A DNA stretch of 64,000 nucleotides from positions 87,397,487 to 87,461,486 of the forward strand of contig OX457036.1 of NCBI GenBank assembly GCA_949752735.1, written 5' to 3'. This DNA is from Lumbricus terrestris (taxonomy: Eukaryota > Annelida > Clitellata > Crassiclitellata > Lumbricidae). A program made the translations under genes and the position numbers. Shown piece after piece: positions 10,271-21,468 of the stretch (its first letter is position 1; every line of letters starts with the position of its first letter). The notes under the pieces are model-generated. The model was not told where the DNA came from, searched no databases, and saw nothing but the letters and a program-made list of their open reading frames with translations.

Positions 10271-11167
10271 CTAAACCTTTTTCGTCTTCAGGAAACTGTA
10301 TTTAAATGGCACTGGAGGACCATTAGAGATACTCCAGAAAAAGCCACAGTCTCCGGCTCCATTCACAGCCACTCTTGTCCTCAATGTACCCTGACTTTAC
10401 ATTTTCATCTAGTGCCCGTGATTTGGGTGTAACTCTCGATAGCACCCTTTCGTTCTCTGATCACCTCTCCTAGTTGACACGCTCATGTTACTATCACCTG
10501 AGGCGTCTGAGAGCCATCAGAAGATCTGTTTCCTCTTCTGTATTAAAAACCATTTGTTCATGCTTTTATTTGCTGTCGAATTGACTACTGCAACTCCTTA
10601 TTTGTTGGGCTTTCCAAATTTCGTTTCTCCTCCCTTCAGTCAGTTATGAACTCGGCAGCCAGACTCATTGCTCGTCTACCTCGCTACTCCCACATTTCTA
10701 CATACATGACTGATGTTCTACACTGGCTTCCCGTTGCTTCTCGTATCCAATTCAAGGTACTGCTCTTAGTTTCAAAAACTCAAACTGGACAAGCTCTAAA
10801 TACCTTTGTGACTTCATACATAAACCCCTCTCTGCAGTCTCTTACCGCCCTCTCCGGTCTGTTGATCGACTAGATCTCTTGGTTCCAAGGGCAAGGACTG
10901 CCATGGCTCAACACCGTGCCTTTGCCATTGTAGGCCCTTCTATGTGGAATGACCTCCCTCACACTATCCGTAGTAAGATCTTATTGGGGGTGTCATCTTC
11001 AGCTCTTCGTTACTTGAAGTATTTTTTATTTCCTCGGGGCTGTCACTCTGAGATCGCCTCTGAATAGCTAGTCTGTAAGAGGCGCTTTAAAATGCTCATA
11101 TACAATACAATATAATATAATATAATACAATCGTGACAGTCGTCGTGCTCGCTGTGCATCCGTACCC
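10271..11167 (-). pseudogene. Fibrinogen-related domain exon remnant split by a LINE
   Basis: Two pieces align to gene C exon 4 (58569-59083). Piece 10271-10372 reads NGAGDCGFFWS, then GPPVPFKYSFLKTKK and a TAG stop; piece 11133-11167 reads YGCTASTTTVT. They are contiguous in gene C but are separated here by a plus-strand LINE fragment (10373-11132). Further 5' the exon stops at an inserted MITE fragment (11168), and no exon 1-3 was found upstream, so this is a dead gene fragment. Confidence 0.8.
10373..11132 (+). mobile_element. L2/CR1-type LINE 3' fragment inside a fibrinogen exon
   Basis: Encodes, with frame breaks, the region after the reverse-transcriptase core: ARDLGVTLDSTLSF, RIDYCNSL, then NSAARLIARLPRYSHIS, LHWLPVASRIQFK, AFAIVGPSMWNDLPHTIRS. 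The 3' end has the GAGATCGCCTCTGAATAG and GAGGCGCTTTAAAATG signature followed by an AATATAAT-type tail. It inserted into an exon paralogous to gene C exon 4. Confidence 0.8.
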
Positions 11168-11460
11168 CATCAGCGGAGTTTATCAAGGTCTAGGGGGATA
11201 AGCCCCCAAGAAGTCCCATAATCTTTTTTTACCGTGTAAATGGTATTCGTCCGGGCTTAGCCCTCTAATAACTTTCAAGTAAACAACTAAATAAAAGCCA
11301 CCAACTTCATTTGACCGATGAAATGTAGTACTTTCACGAGATTTTAGCTTGACGACTAAAACAAAGGTCATTAACTTTTTGGGGCAAAAATTTTTTTCCC
11401 GGCGCCGTTAGTTCTGGACCAAATTTTTCCAGCCCCCGCCCCCAAGAGCGAAAACCACAC
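11168..11460 (-). mobile_element. MITE fragment related to 52990-53235
   Basis: GCGGAGTTTATCAAGG, CTAGGGGGATAAGCCCCC and TTTACCGTGTAAATGGTAT match, in inverse orientation, the right half of the complete hAT-type MITE at 52990-53235. The second terminus was not found. Confidence 0.55.
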
Positions 11461-11558
11461 CCGCCCGTGCCAACCTGAATAACTCAGTATATGCCTACAT
11501 TAGTGGACATTCGGCTATTTGGACATAATATTATGGAGAAAAAATGATACGCTATATA

Positions 11559-12724
11559 CAGTGCGCGCCAAAAAAGACCCCCTTAGGTTTTTTGCCAATA
11601 TCTTGACCAAAAGTAAGAATTTTGAAATTAACTTTTACAGTCTTAAAGACAATTCATATTTACACATAATGGCCAGATTGTATCAAAATATTCCAAGCAG
11701 GACAAAAGTTACACCAATTTTAGTGAGGCCACCCACCGTTTTTTGACGATTCAAAAACGCGACGCAACAAAAAGTATTAAAAACCAATCTATGCCTAATT
11801 ATTCTGGTAAATATCTTGGCCAAAACTTAGAATGTCAAAAAAATTTTTACATGCCCAAATACAATTCATATCTGCACAAGGAGGTCAGATTCCATCAAAA
11901 TATTTCAAACAGGACAAAAGCTGTACAACTTTTAGGGAGGTCACCCACCGTTGTTTGGCGATTCAGAAACGAAACGCAACAAAAAAGCAACAAAAACACA
12001 ATTTTTTCTCTTATCTCAAATATTTGGAATCAAATAGCTCTGACATTGCCAGATGATTATTATTATCACTATTTAAAAAAGAAACAGGGTACCAGCGTAG
12101 CTGCGCGTCACTGAGAAGCCACTTAGCAAGATGACAATCAAATTGGTAAATAAGGAATCTGTCAGATTAATCAATAGGTCCATCAAGAACTTTGCTAAGT
12201 GGCTCAAAAGAAGTTTTGGCACTGGTGGTGGGCACATTGAACACAAGTTGCGTAGCACTAACAAGTTCATTTGACAACAGTTAGGCTATTTGAGATGGGA
12301 CTTGATAAAATCGTGTTCTTGTTACTTTTTGTTGCGTTTCGTTTTTGAATCGTCAAAAACGGTGGGTGGTCTCACTAAAAGTGGTATAACTTTTGTTCTG
12401 TTTGAAATATTTTGATGAAATCAGGCCATCATGTGTAGACATGAATTGTCTTTGAGTCTGTAAATTTTCATTAGGAAATTCTTACTTTTGGTCATGATAT
12501 TGGCAAAGAACTAATTTTTTGCGTTTCTTTTTTGAATCGTCAAAAAACGGTGGGTGACCTCACTAAAAGTGATGTAACTTATGTTCTGTCTGAAATATTT
12601 TGATGAAATCAGGCCACGATGTGTAAATTTGAATTGTCTATAAGTCTGTAAAATTTCATTTGGAAATTCTTACTTTTGGTCAAAATATTGCCAATAAACC
12701 TAGGTGTTTTTTTGGCGCACCCTG
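11559..12724. mobile_element. TA-flanked element with CAGKGYGCGCC-type ends and duplicated arms
   Basis: A 1166-bp element whose ends, CAGTGCGCGCCAAAAAA at left and the inverse CAGGGTGCGCCAAAAAAA at right, lie in inverted arms. Each arm contains two diverged copies of a block of roughly 190 bases including GACGATTCAAAAACG and CTTTTAGTGAGG-like text. TA flanks both ends, and the paralog near 40900 has the empty site (GCTATGTGAG). No transposase is seen. A one-sided copy lies at about 61150-61360. Confidence 0.75.
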
Positions 12725-12725
12725 T

Positions 12726-14160
12726 ATGTGAGTACGTAAAGGTACACAATGCACCATGCACAATAGCTATGAAAAACTCTCTCAAACAAATTATAATGCT
12801 CTGTAATAATTACATGGTTGGTGCACACACAAAGACTGTCTCCGCTGAGAAATATTATGAGCATATCATTTATGCAATCCTATTCGGCTCTTAGGACCTA
12901 AGTTCATATAAATTATCTGTTGTTGTATTCAGATGGAAAAGTGCCAGTCTCAAGCTTTGAGAAGGAAGGAGAGCGACACCATCCCACCAATCATATCTAA
13001 TATGACACAATTTTGTTACTAAGCAATAAGCAGTTCAGAAGGCAGACATCTCACGCGCTTGCATGCGCCTCCATTTAACAGACACTGTACATCAGTCATG
13101 CATTTTCACCTTCTTACATTGAAAGCATTGCTGTAGCATCCCCCATCAGATTATTGCTTGAGAATTGTGATTAGAATTCATTTCTGTGAATAGAACAGAG
13201 TCGATGAAGTCCGATATTAAGGAAACCGTTCACAGATAATATCTGGATGGATAAAAACTATATTTAATGAATATAGGCCTAATTCAATTATATTCCACTC
13301 TAAAATAAGTCTACTCGTCTTAAAATGATATCTTTGATATTACTTTTTCAGCGTGGGTCTTACGGACTGATATTCCTGCGGTTTGGTTTTGATGCGCCAT
13401 CGATTAATTTCTTGTATAATGTGCAGTGTAAGAATGGCGCTAAAGAATTTACTATTTGAAAATAAAATTTACGACAAGTCGATCTGTGTATCTTGCTGTC
13501 TTGTTTTCACGCGGTACTCAGACCAAAACACAAATCAATATGTCTTCAATTCTTGTTCCTGTTTAACGGCAATGATGATTAGTGTTGCCCTCCTTATTTA
13601 TCCAGGTTGGGACTGGCACTGGCATGCAGAGTGCAAGCAGTGGGGAATTGTCTTTAACTCTGATACACAAAGAATTCAAATAACCAATGCTTCTTCAGGA
13701 TGAGATTCTAAGCCGCCATGAAATTTAACACCACTTACAATATTCATGAATGCATGATTGGCATCTCGTTGACGTAATATCTCTTGAAAACAGTCACAGT
13801 ACAGTACGTAAACGATCTACGTCCAGTGGCGTAACAATAGGGTAGACTGGGTAGACAAAGTCTAGGGGCCCCCGAGTGTAGAGGCCCCAGAGGGGCCCCC
13901 GAGTTCCTATAGTTACGCCACTGTAAGTGATAATACATTTCAATATTCACATTTTGTCTAGGGGCCCCCGAGTTCCTAGTTACGCCACTGTATAGGCCTA
14001 CGTCTCCATGTAACCAGACCTGCATTCATATGTCAATCCTATTAAGTGGCTCTTGAGATCTCCTTTACCACTCATGAGACCGCTCACAGCGGACATTTGA
14101 AAAACCGCTTTAACTCATATGTCCGGTGTGGGCGGACATTGGTTTGTGAAGGCCGAAGGA
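12726..14160. repeat. Segmental duplication, upstream part of block beta (copy A)
   Basis: Paralogous to about 40895-44160 (for example GCTCTAAAATAAGTCT-like text, ATGGCGCTAAAGAA and the TTCATGAATGCATGATTGGC segment). Short frames around 13383-13703 share a start (MALKxLLFENK) with the other copy but then diverge by frameshift, so no gene is called. In copy B two nested hAT elements and extra sequence are present; in copy A a small CAGTGGCGTAAC MITE is present. Confidence 0.7.
13824..13990. mobile_element. CAGTGGCGTAAC hAT-type MITE, partly duplicated
   Basis: Starts CAGTGGCGTAACAATAGG; inverted ends TTACGCCACTG occur at 13923 and again at 13990, with the GGGGCCCCCGAGTTCCTA segment present twice. 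It belongs to the same family as the complete 40483-40782 element. The flanking duplication is unclear, perhaps because of the internal duplication. Confidence 0.65.
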
Positions 14161-14164
14161 GTTC

Positions 14165-14248
14165 TTATGATACATATGATATATGAAATATATAATATAT
14201 ATGACATAATATTATATGATATATATGATATATATATGATATATATTA
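14165..14248. repeat. (TATATGATA)n-type AT satellite, part 1
   Basis: Degenerate alternating ATATATGATATAT units. Similar arrays continue at 16599-16805, 17875-17955 and 19345-19815, interrupted by transposons, suggesting that insertions repeatedly landed in or beside this AT satellite. Confidence 0.85.
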
Positions 14249-16598
14249 GGGTGATTCACGTCAAAATGGGGAAAAAAATTATGTTTTATTTTTAGCTGAC
14301 ATAGTAGATAATTTTGTTCCTCTGATCTTATTGAACACTGCTACCAAATTTCACTGTAATATATTGATGTTTACTGAGTGCTCAATGCCCCTGAAATATT
14401 AGGGCCTACAAGGCCCTTCATGGGACATACACGAAGAAAGCAATGCACCTGCCATTGACGAGACCGGCAATACAGCAATTCTTATTAGATAAAGCTACAA
14501 TCCTGAAAGTAAGAATTATGTACATAGTCAAAGGCCATACATAAACAATCAAGTCTTGCTTTGTTGTTTATTATAAAGGAACCTGCAGAATTTCTATATT
14601 CTGAGCTGCAACATCATTGTTATAAAACAGGAATATGTTTCCATATGTCTATGAAAAGTGCAACTGCACATTTTTAGCTGTTTACGCATTGTTCTTGGCA
14701 GTGAGGGAAAGATAGCTAAATGCATTTTATACACTATTCTTAAATTGAAGTTTTTAAAATTTTCATTCCATGAGTGTTTTTGTGAAAATGCCATTTTTCT
14801 GAATTTTAAGTGGAAGAGTCTTTTTCACTACTGCAACAAGGTTCAATACAGAACTTTGGCTGATTGGAAAACCAGAAGTTACCCTTCCTATATTAATGTA
14901 TTCCCTACAAGAGGCCACACACTACGGACCTTTCTACTTTTTCATCATTGCAATTTCTGAAGAAGGCTGTGTAAAAGAGCTTGAAAATCAAGTCAATCTG
15001 AATTTGGAATAAGGCACGAATCCATAAAGCAGTTCAGCCTATAAAATGTCATAGGAAAGAGTTTACACAGGGTGAGAATTGCCGGGGGGTTTGGGGGGTT
15101 TCAACCCCCAGTCTTTCTTAAGGCCCCATAGTAAAATCTGTTTTTCACACCCACATTTCAAGTGTTTAATGGTCCAACCCCCCAGTTATTTTTCCACAAT
15201 TCTTACACTGAATTTAGAGATAAAGATAATAGAAGCAACTACTCTAAGTCACTTGAGATAAAGATAACAGAAGCAACTACTCCGAGTCACAAAAAAGTCA
15301 GAAGTATTTGTTGAAAGTACATCTCGTTTTTGATATTGCATTAAGTAAGGTAAGAAAATTATCAAAAATGAAAAGTATAAGCAGTGTTTTTAGCAGATCA
15401 GCAAGAATCATGATAAATGAGCATGAATGTTGTCAATGAGGAGTCATTAGAGAGTTGCAGAGCAAAGGATGAGAAAATAAAAGCCAGGTATAAGATAAAA
15501 ATGATAAGAAAATCAGCTAAAGGATCTTGTTCGAGTAACCAGGCAACTAGAGACTACAAGAGCAGTGACTTGAATGATGACGAAGAGGATAGTGACGAAG
15601 ACGATGACGACGGAGAACACTGGTAATTATGACTAAAGATGCCAAGATCTCAATGTACTACAAAAACATTTGAATAATCTACTCTTCCTGAAGGTTAACA
15701 GGAAGATACAGCAGCGATAAACCATTCACTCTTCAAAGCAGGATCTGCATTGGATCACATAAACTTGTCAGACAGGAAGTTCACTATCTATACTGCAATT
15801 TAAGTATATTGTTAAAATGCAGACGAAAGCTCTATATCATTTTCAACTGATCATCACATGCCATCAATTGTCAGCAAGAGAAGACTGTGACGGAATTGTT
15901 CCTACTGATTCAAGAAGAGACAGCTGGTGATGGAGTTTGTCATTTCAGGCAAAAGGTGCATCTGGTTGCATAAAGGACAAATGTCACCTATCGTTTCAGT
16001 ACTTGTAGTATCAGAAATCAATTTCAATTGACAGACAGACTCTCAGAGAAGAATATCCACTGAATTTCATGTATTTTCAAGATCTACATGTGTAAACGTG
16101 AGACCATGGATAGCTGGTCCGGTGGCATGTGAGTGAATGACTTGTAGTTGTCCAAGGCTACAAGTTGTTCGTAATTTTTGATAATCTTTCCCTTTCGGAC
16201 CAGAGTTTAACTCCGCCACTGGCTGCACTCTACCAGTGCCAGTCCCAAGCCTAGGTAAAGGAGGAGGGCGTCGCTAATGGTCTTTGTTACCACACAGTGA
16301 CGTTAAACTGCGACTACTACTACTACTACAAGTCGTTCAAGCAGCATAGGATTCCTGTTGAATTGTGGACTTTTCTATGTTAATTTGTAGCAGTGAATGA
16401 ATATCTGAGTTCTTATCTCCAATTTGAGTTACTAAAAACTCAATTATTTGCATCATTCAACTTTATTTAGTGTGTTGAGCTAACCTAAAATGCATTTGAT
16501 TTCGAAATTTCTTGTACATAATTTAATCTGTACCCAAAAGGAACGAAATTAGCAACTATGCTCATTAAATTTCAAAAATAATTTTTTCTGAATCACCC
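14249..16598. mobile_element. Putative DNA element with GGGTGATTCA ends, no intact gene
   Basis: GGGTGATTCA at 14249-14258 is matched by TGAATCACCC at 16589-16598; just inside, AAAAATTAT-rich text is also loosely inverted. The 2350 bp between are flanked on both sides by the AT satellite, so the target duplication cannot be read. It contains only short frames; the longest near the middle (15417-15626) encodes a 69-residue peptide with an acidic C-terminus (DDEEDSDEDDDDGEHW) that I do not recognise. A 39-bp tandem duplication lies at about 15210-15290, and 16200-16300 includes a GCCAGTCCCAAGCC segment found elsewhere in the window. Confidence 0.5.
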
Positions 16599-16805
16599 AA
16601 ATATATATCATATATATATATCATATATATATGATATATATTATAACATATATAAATATCATTCATATATGATAACTATAATCATATATCATATATATGA
16701 TATATATCATAAATATCATTCATATATGATGTATATCAGGTATATCATTTACATATTATATATATATGATATATATGTATAATACTTACGATATAAAAAT
16801 ATTTT
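16599..16805. repeat. AT satellite, part 2
   Basis: Degenerate TATATCATATATATGATA units between the GGGTGATTCA element and an inserted LINE. Confidence 0.85.
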
Positions 16806-16809
16806 TATA

Positions 16810-17870
16810 TATATTGCCCCTCTAGATCTCTCTGGGTCCCCGCTCCCTATGGTCTTCCACAGGGCTCTGTCTTGGGTCCCCTTCTCTTCATAATCTATAC
16901 CTCAGATCTTGCCCCTCTTCTTGCCTCCCATGCTATGCAAGCCCATCTGTATGCTGATGATGTGCAAGCCTACCAGCACTGTCGTGCATCTGACTCGGTT
17001 GCAACTGTCCGGTCTATGTACTTTGCCATGGAAGCCTTGGGGATCTGGATGTCGTCCAATAGACTCCGCCTCAATTCTTTAAAAACTCAATTCATTTGGC
17101 TTGGCACTCGCCAGCAGTTGAAAAAGCTAGATATGACAACCATCGCTTATGCCTTTCCTGATTTCGTCTTCTCAACAAGAGTCCGTGACATTGGTGTTAC
17201 TCTGGACCAAGAGCTCACCTTTGCTCCCCATATTCACTCACTCAGCCGTGCCTGTTATTATCAACTGCGTCAACTACGCACTGTTGCTCGCTCACTTACT
17301 CCTCCTGCTGCTGCAACCCTTGTCCATTCTTTTGTTACCACCAGACTTGACTACTCCTGCTCTCTCTATGCTGGCCTACCAATTTCCCGTCTGAGTTGCC
17401 TTGATCGCGTCCTGCGCTCTGCAGCCCGCCTTATTGGCCGCATACCTAAATTCAGCCACATCTCCAGCTATATGCGCGACGTTCTCCACTGGCTTCCACT
17501 CAAGCAGCGAATTGAGTATAGGATATCTACTCTAGTCTGGCGCTGCATGCTAGGCCTTGCTCCTGCCTATCTTTGTGAGCTTTGTAGTCCTACTCTTAGT
17601 TCTCACCCCTTCCGCTCTCTTCGTTCGACTGAACAAAGTCTACTCTCAGTACCTTTTGCTCGAACTTCCACTATGCAGAACCGTGCTTTCTCGGTGGTGG
17701 GACCCTCGACTTGGAATGGTCTTCCTCTGACCCTCCGCTCTCTTTGTAAAAATCCTTCTCAGGCTTTCCTCTCTCATCTTAAGACAGCTTTATTTGGCCG
17801 CGCTGATGTTGGGAGCGCCTCTGAGTAGCCCCCTTGAAGAGGCGCTATATAAATGCATCTAATGAATGAA
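16810..17870 (+). mobile_element. L2/CR1-type LINE, 5'-truncated, with long open frame
   Basis: The frame entering at the left carries the reverse-transcriptase motif GLPQGSVLGPLLF and continues through 16872-17828 (318 codons from the first ATG) with YADDVQAY (the catalytic A/YxDD-type box), ARLIGRIPKFSHISSYM, LHWLPLKQRIEYRI and FSVVGPSTWNGLPLTLRS, ending SASE-stop. It lacks endonuclease and N-terminal RT, so it cannot move alone. The 3' end has GCGCCTCTGAGTAG, GGCGCTATATAAATGC and a TGAATGAA tail. The open frame suggests a fairly recent insertion. Confidence 0.85.
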
Positions 17871-17874
17871 TGAA

Positions 17875-17955
17875 TATGTGATATATATATATATATATAT
17901 ATGATACATTATATATGACATATGCTATATAATGATATAATTATATATATCATAC
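17875..17955. repeat. AT satellite, part 3
   Basis: TATATATATATGATACAT-type units resume immediately after the LINE tail, so the LINE lies inside the satellite. Confidence 0.8.
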
Positions 17956-18458
17956 TTATGTTGCCTGACTGCAACACGCATAGTGACAATGTTTGGCAGT
18001 AGGCCTACCTTCCCAATTACATGTATGTGAGCAGTTTTTCATTAATGAAGAATTATAATTTGAAAGAAGGGCACGCCTTACAGGCGAATATTTTGTAAGC
18101 TGTAAAAGCCTATAGGCTACTTCGATTGGTCGCATCTCAGAGGATAAAACCGAACATTAATGCTCCCGTAGTTGAGAAACGTCAGACGAGTATAGGCTAC
18201 TGAGTAGCGCTAATCACACTTGTGCAATATACCTCTGAGACTATACTTATTATAATACCTTGGTATACCGTAGGCAGCGTAGGCTACTCTTGCTAAAATA
18301 ATGTGCTTTCGATGCACGTCATATCATTGTGGCTCTGGTGTGTAGCACCAAATTATAGTTACACTGAAAAATATAATATTATGTAAATTTCACAGGATTA
18401 GGCTATATCATTATCGTGTATGCTGTAATGATATACTATATGCTAATTTCTATATAAA
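17956..18458. other. Intergenic, nothing recognised
   Basis: No frame or repeat family identified. Several AGGCTA and TAGGCCTA-like words occur; otherwise ordinary AT-rich sequence. Confidence 0.4.
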
Positions 18459-18460
18459 TA

Positions 18461-19249
18461 CACTGTGTCCGGATAAAAAGTAGACCCCAAAAAGAAGTGT
18501 AATAACTCGGTCAAAACTCTTAGGATTTGTCTGAAATTTTAAGCAGAGCAACAGTGACCATATATACACGAGATCCTAAAGCCGATTAGAAAATATTCGT
18601 GAGTTTGTCTAATTTATGAGCGTTTAAAATGCAGCACCAAAAAATTGAACTTTCCAACATGGAAAACCTGAAAGGAAGAGAAATTCAGCTATATCCGGTG
18701 TTCAAAATGTCCTCCTTGTTCACGGACACACGACCGTAGACGTAGACGCTACTGTTTGATGGTCCGGTCGATGATCACTTGGTCAAACATCTGCCACTCT
18801 TCAATCAGACGCGCCCTGCGCCCTACGGTTATCGATGTCATGAAAACGCGTGAACGAAAAACGCACTCCTCCAGTCCGTGTACTCCGGATCAAGGGTCTG
18901 GACTGCTGGACGGCCACATCTGCGGGTTATCAAGCAGAGTGTCTCCCGGGACAACTATTACTCTACTACGTCTACGGTCGTGTGTCCGTGAACAAGGAGG
19001 ACATTTTAAACACCGGATATAGCTGAATTTCACTTCCTTTCAGGTTTTCCATGTTGGAAAGTTCAATTTTTTGGTGCTGCATTTTAAACGCTCATAAATT
19101 AGACAAACTCACGAATATTTCTAATCGGCTTTAGAATCTCGTGTATATATGGTCACTGTTGCTCTGCTTAAAATTTCAGACAAATCCTAAGAGTTTTGAC
19201 CGAGTTATTACACTTCTTTTTGGGGTCTACTTTTTATCCGGACACAGTG
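18461..19249. mobile_element. Snap-back mariner-like element
   Basis: A 789-bp element with inverted arms of about 290 bp, ends CACTGTGTCCGG and CCGGACACAGTG, flanked by TA on both sides (18459-18460, 19250-19251). On the minus strand the left part encodes a degraded mariner transposase C-terminus (WPSSSPD, then ARLIEEWQMFDQVIIDRTIK and VREQGGHFEH). On the plus strand the right arm encodes the last part again (RLRSCVREQGGHFKHRI). Thus the element is two inverted copies of one transposon 3' end, not an autonomous mariner. Confidence 0.8.
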
Positions 19250-19344
19250 TAGTTTCACGTGCATGACATATTTGTAAGTTGCGGCCCGCCAGTCATTGTA
19301 AATTACCGAATGTGGCCCACATGATGACTTGAGTTTGAGACCAC

Positions 19345-19815
19345 TGATATATATGATAGATATATGTTATATATACGATATATAATATATATGATATATA
19401 TAATATATATATGTATATAATATATGATGTATATATATCATTTATATATATATCATATATATATATATGTGATATATATGATATATATGAAATATTTATG
19501 ATATATATATAATATATATGCTATAATATATATGCTTTATGTCATATATTATGTATGTGATATATGATATATGTATGTTATATATATGTGATATATATAT
19601 TGTAAATCATTTATATATTTCATATATATGATATATATATGATATATATATATAATTATATATAAGATATATATATGATATATATGATATATATGATATA
19701 TATCATATATATCATTTATATGATATATCATAGATATATATCATATGTATGATATATATCATATATATGATATATATATATATGTATCATATATACCATA
19801 TATGTCACATATATC
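19345..19815. repeat. AT satellite, part 4
   Basis: The longest stretch of degenerate ATATATGATATATATC units, about 470 bases. Minus-strand frames rich in Tyr, Ile and His here are by-products of the repeat. Confidence 0.9.
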
Positions 19816-20264
19816 ATAAGTTGAATAATGTTTTTTGGTGAAAATAAAGGTTGAACTGTGACTAATATTCACACAATTTAATTCTGATCTGGAGGGGTTG
19901 GCGCAAAAACTAAATCTGAGTGGTAAAGGTTACGCCTATTATAGCGTTTCAGCTCCTTTAGTTTCAGTTAAAGTAGCAGTGAAGTGACTTTGAGCTACCG
20001 TCTCAGTGGTGAAGATAAACGCACTTTTACTTGATCATCTAAAATGAATACTGGGCCAAGTGAAATAATCAGTTGAAAATTAAACCGATAGCCGTTAACA
20101 ACAATTTTAAGGAACGTGAGCGAATTTGATTTCGCAGTTAAGGAGATCGTACCCAAGTTTCTAGTCATATGATTTTGAACGACGCTGACGGACGTTGGGC
20201 TACTCTGTAGTTATTATTATCTGGTAAACGTATTTTCAGATTAACCGTTTGAAACTAAAACAAC
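19816..20264. other. 5' flank of PAN-only gene copy A
   Basis: Strongly paralogous from about 19950 to the flank of copy B (44215-44531), including TTTAGTTTCAGTTAAAGTAGCAGTGAA, written here as two parts TTTAGTTTCAGTT and AAAGTAGCAGTGAA. Conservation up to the ATG suggests promoter and 5' UTR lie here, but no TATA box was convincing. Confidence 0.5.
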
Positions 20265-21027
20265 ATGTCCATTCGGAATAGCATAATTCTAAAAACAGTT
20301 TTTATCTTCGCCATATTCTGGAGTAGGGCCTACTGCTACAATGAAATCCTTCAGGACGACGCAATACTCCAACGGAACGTGGGTATGTGCTGATGGAAGT
20401 CCAACTGCGACGATTCCTTTGGATCAACTGTATCCTACGTTATCACGCGACAATTTGTGTTTGTCTCCTACTGTCCTTTGTGCCTGGCAATGCGATCAGG
20501 ATGCGAACTGCACTAACTTCAACTACAAAGAACACCTGGGAATATGCGAGATGTTTCACTACACTCCTACAGATTGTTCAATGACGTCTGGATGTCAACA
20601 TAAAGAGGTGGGTAAAATAATTTTACACGAGCGGATAATATTCTGTTCTAATCTTCTAAAAAAAACTCCGTAATAATACCAAACGTAAAATTGGGCCTAC
20701 TGATTGTTATTGCGACATAATAGCTTCGATCATGCAGAGTGCAGACACATAGCCTAATCATTCTTATTACCTAGTAACTTCGATTGGGTCTAACGCATAG
20801 GGCATCAAAGGGTAAAATACGCTGAATGAAATATTATTTAAAACCTGATAGGGCTTATGGTCGCGTACCTGGTATACACATAATTATAGGCTACCTGTAG
20901 TATAATATTGTATTTCTTAAGCAATGAGTAGTAGTCCTAAATTGAGTTCTGTGCTAGAACTTAATATTGCTGATTTTAATTTTTGCAGGTCATTGGGCTG
21001 CACACCTGTCAGATTTCAAATCTGTAG
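20265..21027 (+). pseudogene. PAN-only secreted protein, copy A, frameshifted
   Basis: Copy of the intact gene at 44532-45738. Exon 1 (20265-20607) starts MSIRNSIILKTVFIFAIF like copy B, but a net 7-base gain (TAGGGCCTA at 20333-20341 region) before ATGAAATCC puts the signal peptide out of frame with the PAN domain; from the first ATG translation ends after 42 codons. From the internal ATG at 20341 the PAN frame is open (89 codons) with all eight Cys, but without a signal peptide. Exon 2 (20989-21027, after TTTTTGCAG) reads VIGLHTCQISNL-stop. Either a pseudogene or a copy that uses another first exon. Confidence 0.7.
20989..21027 (+). CDS. PAN-only copy A, exon 2 (microexon homolog with stop)
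   Basis: The 39 nt after the acceptor encode VIGLHTCQISNL and TAG. The first 31 nt are homologous to the microexon of the four-exon genes (VVGLQSCRST), but where those have ACAG followed by a GTAC donor this copy reads TCAA/ATCTG and continues to the stop. Confidence 0.65.
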   Translation, partial: VIGLHTCQISNL

Positions 21028-21375
21028 GACATCCAGAAATTGTCAGCGGATTTCCTACACGTATTGCCGAGCCTGCATAAAATGTCAACACAAAGACGAC
21101 CTGAAGATGACTGAACCTTTAGTAATAATATCCACCGGATTTCTTAAAACCTACTTATATTTGTACAAACCACATCAGGATCTTATAGCTTTGCTTCAAA
21201 CGTCGAAGATATGACAAATTCCGTTTTATGCACGAACCTTTTTCTTAACTCTGCTGAGACTCAGTCTTGGTAGCCTGCAGCACAATGTTATGTGAACTTA
21301 TGTCAATCAATGATGGGATCGCTTATTTTTACACGCAGCTTTCAGTGAACAATAAACATGATACATTATTTTCGT

Positions 21376-21381
21376 AATAAA
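21376..21381 (+). promoter_or_regulatory. Candidate polyadenylation signal AATAAA, PAN-only copy A
   Basis: AATAAA in the segment TTTTCGTAATAAAAACG, conserved in copy B at 46369-46374. A second AATAAA at 21351-21356 is not conserved. About 350 bases after the stop; placement is inference. Confidence 0.4.
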
Positions 21382-21468
21382 AACGTATAAACTTGGTTAA
21401 AATAACGGAAAATTTACATTGAGAATATACTTGGAGAAAATACTTCGAGAATACCGTCACTGTCATTG

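Noticed and set aside
13383..13703. 106-codon plus-strand frame, with a counterpart at 43700-43978
   Set aside because: The two paralogous copies share only the first ~20 residues in frame and then differ by frameshifts, so coding constraint is not supported.
15417..15626. 69-codon frame with acidic C-terminus as a possible gene
   Set aside because: Short, inside a transposon-like interval, no paralog or splice context; kept only as a note in the element's description.
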